From assembly GCF_954871325.1 (NCBI RefSeq), contig NC_088777.1, positions 45,795,366-45,859,365 of the forward strand: DNA of 64,000 nt. The letters run 5' to 3'. The stretch comes from Gordionus sp. m RMFG-2023. Lineage: Eukaryota > Nematomorpha > Gordioida > Chordodea > Parachordodidae. Under the pieces are notes generated by a model. It was not told where the DNA came from and ran no database searches. It saw nothing but the letters and a program-made list of their open reading frames with translations. How positions within the stretch are numbered: the first letter of the stretch is position 1; each line of letters opens with the position of its first letter. Made by a program: the position numbers and the translations under genes. Positions 34,801 to 46,469 of the stretch are shown piece after piece.

Positions 34801-37800
34801 AGCATATATATATTTTTTTAAATTTTTATCATTAAAACCCCATAGATAAAAGCAACTTAATTATTAAATTCCAGGTCGTTACTATAACTAACGCAAACTA
34901 GATAACACGCCCATGATTATTAATTTTTTGTATATTTTCATAGGGCATGACATGATACCTTCGATGTTTATGTGTTTTTAATGTTTTCATTTAAAAAAAA
35001 ATTAATATATATTTATATTTGCCTTTATCTCATAATAATTTATAACCTATTTTAAAAAAAATAAATAATTAAACTACTACATTTATTTATTATTTACTCT
35101 AAAAAACCTATTTTTATGAATTAAATTAAAATTTAGGTAAATTATCGAGAAAAAAAAACACTAGATTTTTTTAAAAAATAATCACTATCTAAATTATTCA
35201 TCTCGTATTTAACCTTTTGTCACAAGAGGAGAAGAGGCCGCAATATTTTCCATGGGCTGTTGATTATTTTTTTCTATCGAGTCCCTGCCTTTGATGCCCT
35301 GCTGAGAATTTCGGTGGTCGCCTTTAAATGCTACTTTGTCAGCACCTTTCACGATCAAAGCGTGAATTCTCTTGAATTCTTCCATTACGCCGCATGCTAT
35401 GGGAGTCATAAGGGCGGACGTGGCTGTGTTATTTATCCACATGGAAATAAAAAAGGTAGTGCCAAGAAAGCCTAGCAATAACCTTGAAAAATAATCATTT
35501 TTAGAATAAAATTAGTTTAGATAACCTTAGGGCAAGTTAGGGTGGAGTGAAAATAAAATCGACAAATCACTCGAAATTTTATTATAAATACCTTTTGAAT
35601 ATTATTTAAGCTCAGTTTAGTAAATTAAAAAAAAATTATATAATGCCAAATTCTTTCATATTAGATCAATGTTAAAATTCACCGTTATTCGAAATAACAA
35701 TTTGCTAAACATTGCCCAAATTTGATTAAAATGCAATTAGACTCAAATCTTAAACTATTTACGGAATAATGCGCTCGCTTTCAAATCAGCTAGGATCAAG
35801 CCTGTGGCGAGAAAATCTATTGAGAAAGAAAAAACTGGCCAATCCTGAATTAAAACTCAGGTCGAAATATAAAATAATTCTTTACATGAACGACTAAAGC
35901 AACTGAGTCACAGGAGCTACTCCAAAACAACGTTTTGTTTGCAATATATCGGATCGGCTCAGATATTAATCGTTTCCGATAAATATCCGATCGCCCGATA
36001 TCATTTAAACCGATCTGATATTTTAAAATAATCGGGTAATAAACTATATTTCCCCCCTCTAGCGCATCCATATTTATATTTTTTTTTAAAAATGGAGCCC
36101 TTTTTGTGTAATTTCTTTAAAATAATGAGATACAAATATATTTATGAGAGAATATTTAATGATGCACACACATGTCCTATGTTTAAAATGAGGTTGTCTT
36201 TTTATATTAGAATAAGTAATTATCGATTCAAAATTTCCACTTAAATTATAAAAAAAAATAATTGGTTTTTGTAAATTATATTATCGTATCTGAATGAAAA
36301 GGTATTGAAAAAGAAATAAAACAAGTTTACGTTTTCCAATATTATTCCAAACGCCGAACGGTAATTTGACCAATTTGCATTATAATCATTTGAAATGCAT
36401 TATTTGTGTTTGTAACGCGGCATACTATCAATTTGTAAACACTATAAGTCCTGCACTTACATTATTTTAACATTGTACATTTCAAATTTTTTTAGTCATC
36501 ATACTTTTTTTTTTACAATATTTTATATTTTATACATTTAAAAAAAATGATTGTAACTATAATAATAGATACTTTTGAATTTTGATTTTAATATAATTTT
36601 AAATAAAATATTCATGAATCATATTAATTAAATCCATAATTTAATTAGATTTACACGTTATTTTTGCGTTTGCGGCGTCAAATTATATTATATTTGAAAT
36701 AATTTAATAAAACTTAAACATTTTCCCTTTCTGGAATTTAAAAGAAAACGTCTTAGAATTAAAAAAAGAAAAACCAGATGTAGGAAAGCGCATTTTTCTC
36801 TATACAATCCCGATCATTTCTGCATTATCACCAGTGACGATTCTATTTTAGTCGTCCTCAAGATTCTAGAATTTGAGCCAATTTACAAAAACAACCCCAT
36901 TTTTTAAAACAGAAAAATATTGCCTAAGCCTCGAGATTTAGCTAATAGATGTCGAAACCTTTGTGCCATCTTACAAAATCTTCCGACTAGCGTAATATTT
37001 TTTTCTGAATAAAATATAGAGTAGCCGTTTAACATCAAACACTACATTTAAATGATAGAGTAAACCTGTTTTTTTTTAAAAAACAAAATATTCAATAAAA
37101 AAAATGATATTAAAATACACTTTGGGGTTAAGTGTTAAAACATTATAATAACTTCTATTTATTTCCTTCTATTATTTATCTTTTACCTTGATTAATTAGA
37201 TAATTTCCTTATTTATTTATTTTATATAATTTTTTTTATCGTTAACATTTTAAAGAAAAAAAATTCAATTTGAAACTTTTAATTGATATTTTATATCGAT
37301 CCTCAATTAATCCAAATTTTTGACATTTCTTCTTACTTATCTTTCGTTCTTTTATTTCTTTCTTTATAGAACACCGGTACCCTTTATTGCACTTCGGGGT
37401 ATATAATTAGTTGAACGTTATCGATATTTTTTATCTATTAATATTAAAATATTAGATAGCATTGTAATTTTATCCTTATATACAAAATTTATTTTTGTTT
37501 CCATGTAATCTATGTGGCTCCGTTGGTATGGACGTTGATTGAGGAATCACAACCCGATCTGGCTCCGAAGCAATGACCAGGTCTTTTTTCCTGAAGCCAA
37601 CAAGGTGGTTCCATGCTAAGGGGTGTGATCTAAAGAATATTGGAAGAGAGCGCGCGATTCCGTTAAGTTTATGAATTATTAAAATAAAAGTGTATCTTAT
37701 TATATTTTTAATAAAATGTGGTCGTTGTTTAGCATATTTGGTTGTTTATTTTAGCAAATTGTTATATGATAACCAACCTATATATCATTACCCAACTATT

Positions 37801-40800
37801 AAGTTACTCCCATATTTTCTTAATTTTTAACTTCTTTGATTAGGAGAGAATGAGAGAGATAGCCCGGGTTAAGGTTAGGATAAAAAAAAAAAGGTTTTTA
37901 AAAGTAATCTATATTACTTGTAACCTGTCAAAACTGACAAGTCATATGACTATAAATAGATGAATAGAATTTTAAATAAATCAGCCGTTAAAACGGGAAT
38001 TTCTTTGAGTTAGATTTAAATCATTTATTTAAATTAAAATAAAAGATAAAAATAGCCTAAAAAACAAAATTTTTTTGATAAATTATGAAAAAATATTTTA
38101 TTCGTTCAACATTGTATTAATGACGAGCCATAAAATTACCAAATAAAAAAATCTAAGCCGGGCTTAAAATAAACATTTTTTTTTAGAAAAAAACGTAGCT
38201 AGGCCTAAAATTTAGACACTCTACTGCATATCTTGCTAACATAACCTTGTCTAATAGGTAAGTTTAAGAGAAAAACTAGATTCGCCGGGAGGGGGGGGCG
38301 AACTAGAATCTTGCCGCGCCTACTCTCAAATCCGAAACGACCATTCAAAATACGATATAATGATCCAATTCAGCCATATAAATTAGATGTATTTTTTAAG
38401 ACATCACTTTGCTAAATATAGCAATTACTATCACTAGTCATAGACAAATTAACAATCCTAACCAGAAAGGCCAGTAAAGAAGGTCAAGAAAAAATAGTCT
38501 TAATGGCTAACGGAGATAGTGTGCGTGCGTCTCAAGGATGGGTTTAACGATGCTAAAACTGAGATGATCCGTAGGCGTTTCGAAGACGTCGTTCAGTACA
38601 GAAAACATTCTCCACTAACTAATTATATTAAAACCAATCATTGTAATAGTTCCTATTTTATAAAATTAAATCAAGGCTTGTTTGTGTTAAGAACCAAGAT
38701 TAAATGCGTAAACAATTATTTTTTATAAAAATTCAGAGTAGCTAATTGTTTTGCTTATAAAAGAATTCACAATTACTTATCAAAACGTTAATGCCATTTT
38801 TTTTTTAAAAAAAGGAGAGATTAAAAACATTCCGAAGATAAAAATAACTTTAGTTTACATTTATGACTATAAATAAACGGATCTATAATTCTAGCAAATT
38901 TAATTTTAAGATTATAATGCATTTTATGTATGTGTGTTTTAAACCTATATCTGGCCAAATAAAAAAATACAAATAAAAAGTTTTTAAAAAATAATCAAAA
39001 ATCTAATTTTGAAATAAAATTAAATAATTAAGCACATGTGAAAAATGAAAGATTTATCACTGTTGAATTAGATGAGTCCCATAATTTTTAAATATGATTG
39101 GAGTTTAAAGAAAGTTTGATCATTTATGCGAGTTTAGAACTTGGTGAACATAATCCAATAAATGTTACAATTGGTCGCTTCTCTTACACGTATCATACAT
39201 AAATATATTATAATAGGATAACATTTAAGTTAATGTCAGACAATAGCAAAAACTTTGCATAAATTTTTATATCAAATTAAACCGAAACTTCAAAAAAAAA
39301 TAATGTTAAATATAAGTGATTAATAAATAATATTGATAATTTAAGCCCTAACCATCTCATATCATGTAGAATCAACACTAGCCGCTAATGTTAAACGGTT
39401 AGATTTTTAAAAACACCAACCGCTTATTTTAGCCAAAAAATATTATATAAGACTGGAGATTTTCCTCAGAGATGGCAAAAAGGTTAGGATATTATTCATG
39501 AAATCTCGAGGCTTGCGTAATATTATTTAAGCTAAAATTTTTATTTTAATTTAAAATTGACCAAATCGAGCCGCTTAACAACAATCAGACCTTGTAGAAA
39601 CCTGTAGCTTCCAAAAGCCCAGGGTGGTAAAATACTACGATTTTAAAATAGGGGGAGGGTTACAATTTCTTCCTTGCGAACTTTCCAAGGAAATATTTTC
39701 ACTTGCCCAACGTTTAGCCATCCCATATTCTGACAAAATAATACAGCCAAATATATTAGATATGCTAAATTTTAAAAAATGATGACCATAAAATTATTAA
39801 AATTTGCAAAAATAGGCTGGGAAATAATTTTTTTTTTATAAAACCCACGGGCTTGTACACTTGCAGATCTCTATTAAAGAATAATATATATATATACAAA
39901 TATAAATGTTTAGAATTTTAAAAAAAAAACATCTCATTTTTTTTACTGATCAAATATTATTCTAAGATATTTGTGTTGTTATAAAGGTTACTTTTGAAAA
40001 ACAATTAGTTACAGTTAATAGTTACATCTATAAAGAGGTAACATATTATATCAAAAGTAACTAGTATTTATATCAGGGTTATGGACCCAATTTAAAATTG
40101 TTTGATTGGGCATTTTGAGACTACAGACCCAACAGAGACCGATTTAGCGGTAACCTATCAAACCCGGGATATTATGAACCGGACTAGGTTCGGTTTATAA
40201 AACGGGTTTTCGATTATATTCCTGTTATCAAAATTTTCGCTAAATAGAGTTTAAAATTCCTGAACCATAATTCGAGGCCACATGATTTTTATAACCCCTC
40301 AATTTTATTATTAGATATTATTTCTATGTATAAAAAAATTACAAATTTTAATCAAAGGAATTTAAATGAAAATACAAATTTGAATAAAAAAATATACTAT
40401 AAAAATATCTACATTGAAAAAAATATATGTAAATAAAATTATACAATTTTTCATAAAAACTTGACCTTAATAAATTGTATGCTCGTTTTTCTTCCAAAAA
40501 CAAGCTTCCCTAGATTATACAAACGTCCTACAATGCAAGCGTGACAATATATATATATAAAAGTTGATTTCAAATTTAGGAAATCATCGAATAAAGATGG
40601 ATAATATATTATTCAACAAGTAACTTGAAAAGTGACCTACTAATTGCTTGTAATAAATTTCATTTAGAAAAATTATAAACTAACAAATCACTAGTTTCTT
40701 TACTTGTGACTATTGTTGTTAAAAGTCATGATTTTTAAAAATCGCTAAGCCAATATTTTAGCCAAAAATTATTAGACAAGCCTCAAGATTTCGTTAATAG

Positions 40801-42933
40801 ATGTCAAAACCTTTCTGCCATCTATGAGCAAAATCTCCAGGCTAGTGTAATATTTGTTGGCTAAAATATTGGGTTAGCCATTTTTAATCGAGTGGTTTAT
40901 AACATTACAAATGGCAAAAAAATTCAACATTTCCTATGTAAAGATTATGGATGTAAATTATAAGATTGTGCTAATATTTAACATACCATATTGGTTTTGA
41001 ACCTGACAAGTAGAGTAAATTCAACGCTAAACGTCTATGAAGGTTAACCGTCTCGATAGCTTGGGCTATTACGAGCGACGCAAAAAATAACATTATGGGA
41101 TCCTGTGTTGTTTAAAAGTGCATACATATACAATTTAATTTTTCAATAGATTTTAGAAATATATTTAAAGGTGGAACTATTTATTAAAATTTAAAAAAAA
41201 TTAACTAGTTTCCTAGTGAATTTAAAATATTTATATAGATGTACCGAATAGTAATTTGGGTCGATACCAATTCTATTTTTTCACTGGTACCAGGACAAAT
41301 ATTTACATTTATTTAAGGCTGTTTCCATATCAAAAATATAATTAATAAACTATATTAACTTTAACGAAAAAAGAGAAACAAGGTAATTTTAATGTAAAAA
41401 AAAGTGGCCTAAATCATTTTTCCAAATTTACAAAAAAATTTATATTTTTCAAATTATAATTATAAAAGATATGAAATTTTGAGATATTTTAAAATATATT
41501 TAGGACACAGTCTGAAGAAATTACTCATAAAACTAATCAAAATAATCAGAATTTATTGATAAAATTTCATTTATCCCCATAGTTAACTTGTGGCAAATTA
41601 AAAAAATGAAGATGTAAGACCATCCAACTCTGCCTAATTACCTAATTGTTCTTCTGGCTCACCTAAGGGATTGAAATACACATCTCGTGAAAGTGGGGAA
41701 GATGGCATATTTTCGTTTTATAAAAGTAGATTAATTGATAATCATAATGAGGTAATGATAAAGTAAGCTACTTTTTAGCAAAAGAAATAATGTTATCACC
41801 CTTAATTTAATTATAACACTGAATTTTAAAATTAAGAGAGTTAAAATTTAATTGCATAATTTGATTGCGGATTATAAAATAATATAAAAGTAATTTTTTA
41901 AAAAATATATATATAAAATGTATTTAATTAATCTTCATAACTAGAAATAAAAATTTTGCTTATAATTTTCATTAATGTTGTTAAACAGCTTGATTAGAGC
42001 AGATTTTTAAAAAGAACTATTTTATCCAGAAAAATATCCCACATTTGGACATCTATAAACAAAGTTTCAAAGCTTTAGAAATATTTTTCCAAATAAAACA
42101 TTGAGTTATCCCATCACCTATGTCGAGCAGCTAAAAAGTGGGGTGCAATAGGCCACAATTAGATTTCTAAAACTTGTGCAAGCCATTGATATTTTTGTCA
42201 GTTCATGGGTCAAATATATATAATTTTTTATTTGAATTGAAGTTTATAATTGGCATTGATACTCTTTAATAAAATTATTTATTTTTTTCACACTTTTTTT
42301 TTGGCATTGTAAATTTAAAGTAATAGTGAGCACAAATTGAGCTTTTGCATTTTGCCATACTTTATTAATAAAAAAGTATCCCTTGTGGGTTGCCTTTTTA
42401 TTAATTTTTTCGATTTAAAATTTTAACTAAGTTCAAAAAATGAATTTGTCTTTGAAAATTATATTAGGCTGCCTTCATATTTTATTAATATTTAAATATT
42501 TTATTTTAAGATATAAATAAGTTATTTTTTTACATTTTATATAATATTAAAACTAGAAAATAAAATAGTATTGAAAAAAGCAGCATTTTTTTAAATGGTT
42601 GCTAACACTGAATGGTAATTTTTCCAGTTTGCATGATGCTATTTGAAATTGCATTTACAACATAGCATTTGAAACACTCAATTTGTGGGCACTTTAAGGG
42701 TGCTTCCATAAAAACTAGTCACTGATTGTGCTATATATTTAATCATAATCTGGAACATAAAAATTTTATTTATTATTATTTACTTTCAAGTAATGACTAG
42801 AAACATCTTTAAGGCTCATTATGCTAAAGATTGGAAATAGTACAAGTGGAACAAGAGAGGCGACAGCTAATGGCAATGCTTGTGTAATCAAATAAGTTGC
42901 AGTCACTATAGAAACATATGCACATTTCATTGA
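19808..42933 (-). CDS. SLC13: SLC13 family sodium/di-tricarboxylate cotransporter (INDY type), 13 exons, N-terminus missing
   Basis: Plasma-membrane Na+-coupled carrier for citrate/succinate-type substrates. Exons, in transcript order: 42933-42784, 41102-40987, 35482-35214, 34473-34428, 33472-33320, 30258-30139, 29157-29071, 27103-26999, 26798-26707, 25479-25349, 24964-24803, 21013-20876, 19951-19808 (stop). All have AG/GT borders and codon phases agree at all 12 junctions. They total 571 codons including the stop; the family norm is about 570-620 residues. Landmarks: QALPLAVASLVPLVLFP (exon 1 here), ETVNLHRRLALNLL, SMWINNTATSALMTP (first substrate hairpin, NNT for SNT), YAANLGGTASLTGTGPN, PRFIPGWQSFF, LFGGGMAIAAG, ELLSNISTAS (second hairpin), and SYSFMLPIATGPNAIV, which fits the Na:sulfate symporter signature. 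It ends KYPDWA plus a short tail. The first 30 or so residues and the start codon were not found. Introns hold many transposons. Confidence 0.9.
21144..24210 (+). mobile_element. 5'-truncated LINE with 14-bp TSD inside an SLC13 intron
   Basis: The element body 21158-24196 is flanked by the exact direct repeat agtgttaaatggct (21144-21157 and 24197-24210). It ends in a GAA-repeat tail (ggagaagaagaag), typical of target-primed reverse transcription. The 5' end falls inside the endonuclease domain, so the copy is truncated. It lies between SLC13 exons 24803-24964 and 20876-21013, antisense to that gene. Confidence 0.93.
21158..24164 (+). CDS. LINE ORF2: APE endonuclease, RT, PHD-like zinc cluster
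   Basis: The main frame 21342-24164 (940 codons) is preceded by the endonuclease start in another frame (to about 21300; TGRAGEVVDV, IDVCCIQETRWKG). One frameshift lies near 21285-21300. Endonuclease: ILAGDLNGHVG, SVVDYLLLRR and the C-terminal NQHRLVVGD. RT: SIIIPVYKGKGD, YYAFVDLEKAFDRVP (motif A), GLHQGSVLSPLLF (motif B) and ILYADDLVLMA (motif C). A Cys/His cluster (CGVCGKG, CTRCQKWVHKRC, CKTC; C4HC3-like) follows, then CYLGDML and the C-terminal RWFGHVERM and RGRPKMTW. The endonuclease-RT order identifies a LINE. Apart from truncation and one shift it is intact, which suggests a recent insertion. Confidence 0.9.
25349..25784. repeat. Foldback family copy A next to an SLC13 exon
   Basis: The repeat itself is 25628-25784, about 150 bp upstream (in transcript terms) of the SLC13 exon 25349-25479. 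It begins tgttaaacgg and ends ccgtttaacaac (inverted ends). Internally it shows the pair tagccaaaaaataat / atgatattttgg and a gcctggagattttgct core shared with copies B and C. Confidence 0.6.
25931..26653. mobile_element. Non-autonomous hAT-like element with CGTTAC-type subterminal repeats
   Basis: The left end atcactgtaaac and the right end gtttacagcacta are imperfect inverted repeats. Both ends are dense in degenerate gtaacg/cgttac words (25970-26070 and 26530-26640). Flanking octamers attataca (25923-25930) and attatatc (26654-26661) share six of eight bases, consistent with a decayed 8-bp hAT target duplication. There is no transposase frame. It lies in an SLC13 intron. Confidence 0.6.
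27195..29070. other. SLC13 intron sequence without further supported features
   Basis: The intron between exons 29071-29157 and 26999-27103. Some GC-richer patches (27240-27560) hold short frames of no recognised family. Confidence 0.4.
29395..29480 (+). mobile_element. LINE ORF2 C-terminal scrap
   Basis: The plus-strand reading NRLFRTRLIPLRRLES matches, over RLIPLRRLE, the C-terminal region of the LINE at 8.2-11.2 kb (NRLIPLRRLELLGH). It is only a few tens of codons long and intronic. Confidence 0.45.
32576..33209. mobile_element. Non-autonomous hAT-like element with CCGAT-type subterminal repeats, nested foldback inside
   Basis: The left end tagggctttgc and the complement of the right end (tagggctgcgc) match at 9 of 11 bases and resemble hAT termini. 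Both subterminal regions are dense in ccgat/atcgg words (32589-32655 and 33167-33185). A divergent copy of the foldback family sits inside at about 32785-32970. No clear 8-bp TSD was found. It lies in the SLC13 intron between exons 33320-33472 and 30139-30258. Confidence 0.5.
39390..39582. repeat. Foldback family copy B
   Basis: Starts gttaaacgg and ends ccgcttaacaac. Internal inverted segments: ttattttagccaaaaaatat / atattatttaagctaaaatt, with gactggagattttcctcaga / aaatctcgaggcttgcgta nearer the centre. Confidence 0.65.
40718..40904. repeat. Foldback family copy C (best preserved palindrome)
   Basis: The left arm gctaagccaatattttagcc... (about 40744 onward) pairs with the complement of ...ggctaaaatattgggttagc (about 40857-40880). 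The inner arms caagcctcaagatttcg / caaaatctccaggctag pair around a short centre (aaaacctttctgccatc). The outer ends gttgttaaaa / tttataac also correspond. Confidence 0.75.
41977..42133. repeat. Foldback family copy F (divergent)
   Basis: Starts gttgttaaacagc, contains tttatccagaaaaatat and the inverted aatatttttccaaataaaac, and ends near tcgagcagc. It lies in the SLC13 intron between exons 42784-42933 and 40987-41102. Confidence 0.45.
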
Positions 42934-44464
42934 CTATTAATGCAAATAACAAATAATTTAATTGTAGCTGGTAATGTTTGGGGACTTTAAAACCATTATT
43001 ATCCTAATATAATTTTGTGGATATTCTATTATATTACAAAACCGCCAGTTTAAATATTAACTGAGGAAAAAATGACTAAAATTTATATCAATATTTATTG
43101 TAAAATTAAACCTGTGAGGGATATAATATTGGAATAGGTAAATATACGATTGGAATTAATATTGACATGAAAATAATCTTGTTATTGAACAAATACTTTA
43201 AAAATAAGAAAACTTTTTTTTTAGAAAAAATCATTTTAAAATTTAAAATAATGAATGAGTTATAATTAGATTACTTGTTAAGGTCTAAACCATGACCAGG
43301 AAAAATTTAATTCAGAAATAAATACTATTGGTGGTGGCCTATGTCATACAATTAACTATGCAGAAAGAAATGGGAATTATTTATTTTCATTGGACATAGA
43401 AATAACTACTATAAAATTTTAGGCCGAATTCCCATAAACAGGAAATCAGGATTCTCAAGATATTGAATGGCTCCATCTTCTACAAAGTATATCAACAAAA
43501 TAGCTATCATTATTACGTCTCGAAAATCTTTCTAAAAATTATTTAGCTGATAAATCTCATTTTTAATAAAAACCAATCATGAACTTAATTGTAAAATATA
43601 TGTATTTTACTATTACTGAAATGAAAGAGGGTTTTAGCGAAATGTTATTAAAAAATCAATGCTATTTCGTAAATAGAATATTGATCGTATTGATAAAAAT
43701 AAGTAATAAAAAAATCTAACTTTATTTCCATAAAAATATTTTCTAAATTATTTTAAAATAAGACGCCATCTGGTGGATTTTACTTTGTTGATATTATTAT
43801 CCATAATAAATATAGCCCTGTACTGTAATTTTTCCCGGCCCATATTCGACTAGCCCGACATTAAAAGTTTTTTTATTGTCCTAGCCCGACCCCAGCCTTA
43901 AGAAAGTATTTTGATCCAGTAGGATCCAAACCCAACTCGATTGAAATTTGGATTTATTCTATAAATTTTATAAATATGAAACAATTTTATAAATGTGAAG
44001 GCGATTTAATTGAATAGATCTTAGATAAAAACAGAATACAAGAAATATCGAATGAAAAAAATTCTATAAATTTTTAAATTTTTTAAATTGATTTTTCTTA
44101 ATTATTGTGTAGATTATGAAAAGTGAATCGCATCTTCTTTAATAATCTCTTTTTCAGGGTTATTATGAACCTACAAAAACACAAAATATTAACCTTCGGT
44201 TAAAGGTAGAGTTTTTTTAAGTGAATTCAGTTCAGGGGAATATTTTTAAACCCAGGTATGGTTCCAGGTTCAGCTCGGGTATAGGAATATTTGAATTATA
44301 TAAAAAATATTTTTTAAATATATTTAAATTATAATTAAAATACAAGATATAAATTTGGTATAAAATATAAAATTTTAATTTTATTTAAAGACAAAATATT
44401 ATATAAAAATAGAAAGCATAGTCATGTATCAATTTTAAAAATTTTATTTAGATGTATTGGCATA

Positions 44465-45220
44465 ATATCTTTTAAGAGTTGTCCATCTTCTATGATCTTT
44501 GCGGAGAAAGAATGAATTTCAAATTTGAAAAAGATCTTTCAACGCTAACCTACACTAAATATATTGAATAAGAAAATATAATAAATTCACTATGGTTACA
44601 GGAACAGCGAATAAGATTTTGGATAAAATATATTAGTCAGGGTGGAGGACAAAAAAATGAATTTTCTTCTTATTTAATCCTTTAAACGTCAAATTCAGTA
44701 ATTATCGTTCCGATGCTTTTCTGCAATCGTTCATTGGGCCTTTTTGTAAATCAATTTCTCTAAATCATCTTGCTCAATAACTTCATATCCGACTCCATAA
44801 ATTAACAAGATGCTTTTTAGCACATAATCATCTCTAAGTAATATCTATAATATTTAAGGATTTATGCTGTATTTTCAAATAAATGCAATCCAGAAAATAA
44901 TAATTTTAATATAAATATTAATTTATTAAGCTTGTAATTAACCTTGTGTCTTTGCCAGCTAAGAGAATGTCATAGTTAATAAACTTTTCTGCTATTAAGA
45001 TAAAAATAAAGTAATTAAGAAAAATTGTTTAAATTATTTTCTAGTTCAAAGCGGTATCTTGACCATTCTGCATAAAAATCTATGAACGTTAACTGTTCAG
45101 ATTAGAGTTGCTTGGTTGCTATTTTTAATGGTCTTACAATTTCTACAATCGTTGTTACTCCCAATTATCGAGCAATAAATAACCAGATTGCTCTGCAAAG
45201 AAATTTTTGATATTGGGTTT
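44465..45220 (-). pseudogene. Decayed hAT transposase, C-terminal part
   Basis: On the minus strand, VTTIVEIVRPLKIATKQL (about 45090-45160) resembles the region before the hAT dimerisation domain. VSVERSFSNLKFILSPQRS (about 44480-44550) matches the hATC dimerisation motif. Stops separate the pieces. It is a different copy from the hAT at 46.5-48.6 kb because the dimerisation motif is present in both. Confidence 0.65.
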
Positions 45221-45304
45221 GAGTTAACATGGTCCTTGCTTTTGCAAGAGTATCCTAATGGGTGAAAATTTTATTGTATCTTGCTTTTCCTTTCCTTTTA
45301 AGAC

Positions 45305-45465
45305 TTTTTTGATTGACAATTTTTGGTTTGATTGAACCTTTTACTTTTTTTGTTTGACATTTTTCCTTTTTTGATTGGTCCTTTTCTTTTCTGTTTGACA
45401 CTTTTCATTTTTTGTTTAACACTTTTCATTTTTTTGTTTGACACTCTTCCTTTTTGATAAGAAAA
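45305..45465. repeat. Imperfect tandem repeat, units of about 22-30 bp
   Basis: Five or more degenerate copies of tttgacacttttcattttt (variants tttgacatttttcc and tttaacacttttc) follow one another. Confidence 0.75.
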
Positions 45466-46469
45466 AACAAGAAATTGGCTACATCTAATAAATTATTTTT
45501 AGTTGATACGTTTTGTCGAATTTGCTTTCACTCTTTTGAATGAAAAACCGTGTATTTAAAAAGGTATAAAAGAGTTTACGACCTAATAGTAAAAAAAATT
45601 CCCGACTCGACATACCCCGAATAAAATTTTTACAATTTCCCGAATTAGTGGGGTTTTGCAGACCGGGGGGTAGGTGGGGGGTTTGTAACTTTTTTTAAAG
45701 GCCGGCCATAATTTTTAAATTACACCATTTTACGGTCCACTATAGGTCCACAGATCATCGAATATAATCTTAGAATTTACACTAGTGTCTGCAACGGGCC
45801 CAATTATTCAATCTGAGCCTAGGCAGATTTTAAAAAAAATGGGTCTAGCCCGGCACGATTCCGAAATATTTTTTTATATTTATCCCGAAAAACCCGGTTC
45901 GAAATTAAATTTTTTGCCCAGCCCTGCTGGAAATATTTCTTATAAAGATATGGCCAGGCAGATCTCTAATTAACATATTACCCAAACAAGAGATTCTGGC
46001 CGAAAGTTTTGCCTGCGCAAAAAGTTTTCGAGCCCTTGAAAGAATTTTGAGAGTCGAGTGGTATAAATCTTCATTTAAATTTCATTCTAATTTATATCTA
46101 TATGGCAAATTTTTTACTCTAAATTATTGGAGCTATGAATAGGTTGTTTCGCGACTCTATCAAAAAATTGAGGACCTCCAGAGTTGTCAAACACTACTTT
46201 GAGTGCTATAGCTATTTGTCAAGAAAAGGAAATAACCTACCCCCCCCCCCCCCAAATAGCCCGCTATTAGCTACTATTTTTTAATCTTTAATTTTTACTT
46301 ATAATGCAATTGTATAGTATATAATTCATATCAATATTTATAAATATTTAAATATAGTTAACTTTGAATTAAGCAAAAAGACTATAATTTATGTAATAAA
46401 AATAACTATTTATGGTATTATTAATTTTTTATTTATTTTATTGCATTTTAATAATTCATTTCTTTACTA

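Larger units (their letters stand above)
35500..40980. other. Large SLC13 intron: repeats only, no supported gene
   Basis: Between exons 40987-41102 and 35214-35482. It contains foldback copies D (36913-37040), B (39390-39582) and C (40718-40904), and a patch (36345-36450) that resembles 42598-42710. It also holds ccgat-rich scraps (35940-36035), a tRNA-derived-SINE-like patch (37510-37650, weak) and a GC-richer island (38480-38625) of unknown nature. Confidence 0.5.

Noticed and set aside
37510-37650. Possible tRNA gene or tRNA-derived SINE (tggctccgttggtatgg resembles an A box)
   Set aside because: No B box (GGTTCRANNCC) at the right distance and no cloverleaf could be drawn; at most a decayed SINE.
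43415-43520. First coding exon of SLC13 (minus-strand MIAILLIYF... or MEPFNILRIL...)
   Set aside because: Hydrophobic frames are present, but no donor gives the phase needed to join exon 42784-42933 with a convincing first membrane segment.
45785-45973. 62-codon frame in a GC-richer patch
   Set aside because: The patch resembles decayed cccgg/agccc-rich transposon ends and the frame has no recognisable domain.
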